This document shows, in pieces, positions 62,701 to 64,000 of a DNA stretch of 64,000 bases; within the stretch, counting starts at the first letter, position 1; every line of letters begins with the position of its first letter. The position numbers and the translations under genes are program-made. The notes under the pieces were generated by a model that searched no databases, was not told where the DNA came from, and saw only the letters and a list, made by a program, of their open reading frames with translations. Location of the stretch: the NCBI RefSeq assembly GCF_963576545.1, contig NW_026870438.1, positions 992,001 through 1,056,000 of the forward strand, read 5' to 3'. Source of the stretch: Limanda limanda (taxonomy: Eukaryota; Chordata; Actinopteri; Pleuronectiformes; Pleuronectidae).

Positions 62701-64000
62701 GGATGAAAGCACATAGGAGAAAGAGATATTCTTGAATAACTTTTTTTGTGAAGGTCGGAGAGACTTGCAAGTAGGCTCTACCCCCACTAAATGGGGTAGC
62801 GCGCATCGATCGGTACCATCCTTGAGCTTCTCCGACTTTCGGAAGGGTTAGGGTTAGGGTTAGGGATGAAAGCACATAGGAGAAAGAGATATTCTTGAAT
62901 AACTTTTTTTGTGAAGGTCGGAGAGACTTGAAAAGTGGTTGCATCTGGACTAATTTGGGTCCTGCGGATCGATTGGTACCATCCCCGAGCTTGTACGACC
63001 TTCGGAAGAGGTCGACCGACGAAATTCCCCCAAATCTGAGGAGATATTCTTGAATAACTTTTTTTGTGAAGGTCGGAGAGACTTGCAAGTAGGCTCTACC
63101 CCCACTAAATGGGGTTGCGCGCATCGATCGGTACCATCCTTGAGCTTCTCCGACTTTCGGAAGGGTTAGGGTTAGGGTTAGGGATGAAAGCACATAGGAG
63201 AAAGAGATATTCTTGAATAACTTTTTTTGTGAAGGTCGGAGAGACTTGCAAGTAGGCTCTACTCCCACTAAATGGGGTAGCGCGCATCGATCGGTACCAT
63301 CTTTGAGCTTCTCCGACTTTCGGAAGGGTTAGGGTTAGGGTTAGGGATGAAAGCACATAGGAGAAAGAGATATTCTTGAATAACTTTTTTTGTGAAGGTC
63401 GGAGAGACTTGCAAGTAGGCTCTACCCCCACTAAATGGGGTAGCGCGCATCGATCGGTACCATCCTTGAGCTTCTCCGACTTTCGGAAGGGTTAGGGTTA
63501 GGGTTAGGGATGAAAGCACATAGGAGAAAGAGATATTCTTGAATAACTTTTTTTGTGAAGGTCGGAGAGACTTGCAAGTAGGCTCTACCCCCACTAAATG
63601 GGGTTGCGCGCATCGATCGGTACCATCCTTGAGCTTCTCCGACTTTCGGAAGGGTTAGGGTTAGGGTTAGGGATGAAAGCACATAGGAGAAAGAGATATT
63701 CTTGAATAACTTTTTTTGTGAAGGTCGGAGAGACTTGCAAGTAGGCTCTACCCCCACTAAATGGGGTAGCGCGCATCGATCGGTACCATCCTTGAGCTTC
63801 TCCGACTTTCGGAAGGGTTAGGGTTAGGGTTAGGGATGAAAGCACATAGGAGAAAGAGATATTCTTGAATAACTTTTTTTGTGAAGGTCGGAGAGACTTG
63901 CAAGTAGGCTCTACCCCCACTAAATGGGGTAGCGCGCATCGATCGGTACCATCCTTGAGCTTCTCCGACTTTCGGAAGGGTTAGGGTTAGGGTTAGGGAT
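59750..64000 (+). repeat. Right-hand mixed block ending in a run of A units
   Basis: Order: AB (59750), A A A (60068, 60231, 60394), AB a (60557, 60875), AB A (61032, 61350), AB A (61513, 61831), AB aB A (61994, 62312, 62624), AB (62787), A A A A A (63105, 63268, 63431, 63594, 63757), partial A (63920-64000). The run of five complete A units plus a partial one is the longest A-only run in the window; it is cut by the window edge just after a telomeric tract. The AGATAGAG marker appears again (T at 62091). Units 60557 and 63594 have GGGGTTG although they follow an A. Confidence 0.92.

Larger units (their letters stand above)
55..63998 (+). repeat. 281 dispersed TTAGGG-type interstitial telomeric tracts
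   Basis: Every A unit carries a tract beginning 58 bases after its boundary C, so the first is 55-75 and the last 63978-63998. By interval lengths, 252 tracts are (GGGTTA)3GGG, 28 are (GGGTTA)2GGG and one is (GGGTTA)4GGG; together they are about 9% of the window. Two-copy units not followed by B start at 2394, 5445, 12010, 14099, 15870, 22938, 26160, 29692, 35621, 39455, 42794, 43432, 44388, 45026, 48707, 51418, 55743 and 60875. Those followed by B start at 16997, 19412, 22626, 38338, 41683, 47914, 50307, 54950, 59275 and 62312. The G-rich strand is always the plus strand. The motif matches the TTAGGG telomere and the TRF1/TRF2 Myb-domain site (YTAGGGTTR); binding here is inference. Confidence 0.96.
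1..64000 (+). repeat. Composite A/B tandem satellite array with embedded TTAGGG-type tracts
   Basis: The window is a gap-free head-to-tail array in one orientation. Two monomers alternate irregularly: A (163 bp; 157 or 169 bp when the telomeric tract has two or four copies) and B (155 bp). Boundaries are the C of CTAAATGGGG in A and the C of GGACTAATTTGGG in B. I followed every boundary from just left of base 1 to 63920, and the unit lengths add up exactly. There are 163 A units followed by another A, 116 AB dimers, one ABB trimer, one hybrid unit and a partial A at the right edge. No inversion, transposon or unique spacer interrupts it. This is seen directly. A subtelomeric location is inferred from the telomeric motif and its uniform strand; a pericentromeric or interstitial heterochromatic block is the alternative. 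Confidence 0.97.

Noticed and set aside
1..64000. CRISPR array
   Set aside because: Regular spacing suggested it, but the intervals between repeats are themselves repeats and there are no unique spacers.
63601..64000. Terminal telomere at the right edge
   Set aside because: The last bases end in an ordinary three-copy tract followed by AT, exactly as inside any A unit. It is a window cut and not a chromosome end.
1..64000. Centromeric satellite of the alpha-satellite kind
   Set aside because: Monomer length and higher-order organisation are similar, but I recognise no CENP-B box and the sequence does not resemble alpha satellite. The telomeric insert favours a subtelomeric site, though a pericentromeric location cannot be excluded.
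1..64000. Bacterial or phage origin
   Set aside because: There are no genes or ribosome-binding sites, and the sequence is a long satellite with TTAGGG tracts, which points to a eukaryote.

Overview
The whole window is one uninterrupted tandem satellite array. I find no gene, RNA gene, transposon, CRISPR array or stretch of unique sequence. The array is built from two related monomers. Monomer A is 163 bp and carries an internal telomere-type tract, (GGGTTA)3GGG. Monomer B is 155 bp and has no telomeric tract. Taking the C of the recurring CTAAATGGGG as the unit start, I walked every boundary from base 1 to base 64000. The count is 280 whole or nearly whole A units, one partial A at the right edge, 118 B units and one A/B hybrid. 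Their lengths sum exactly to the walked distance (63,923 bp). The notation used below is: A = 163 bp (three GGGTTA), a = 157 bp (two), Q = 169 bp (four), B = 155 bp; AB is therefore a 318-bp dimer.

The DNA is eukaryotic, and most probably subtelomeric or pericentromeric heterochromatin of an organism with TTAGGG telomeres. That telomere type occurs in vertebrates, many other animals, most fungi and several protist groups, so the species cannot be told from this. All 281 telomeric tracts have the G-rich strand on the plus strand. If the array has the polarity of its chromosome arm, the chromosome end lies to the right. CpG steps are frequent (seven in a typical A, nine in a typical B), and many private variants are CpG transitions, which hints at cytosine methylation.

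Layout: 1-1268 is pure AB dimers. From 1269 to 16189 A, AB and a units mix, with a 799-bp ABABA block repeated several times and a 2089-bp block repeated twice. A 2415-bp block is repeated twice at 16190-21019. From 21020 to 33859 the order is mixed, with a roughly 2.2-kb block recurring about 5.3 kb apart and the hybrid monomer at 29849. Seven AB-A trimers of 481 bp (one 475) run from 33860 to 37220. From 37384 to 51099 several blocks recur at offsets of about 3.3, 1.6 and 8.6 kb; this part also holds the only four-copy telomeric tract (38871-38897) and the only B-B tandem (40892-41201). A 4325-bp block is duplicated head to tail at 51100-59749. The right end is again mixed and finishes in a run of A units.

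Many open frames on the minus strand, up to 530 codons, look striking but are arithmetic products of monomer lengths modulo 3 and are not annotated as genes. The main interest is the design of the array: a satellite in which about 70% of monomers carry a telomeric insert, nearly always with exactly four G-runs, arranged in nested higher-order repeats that show recent amplification.
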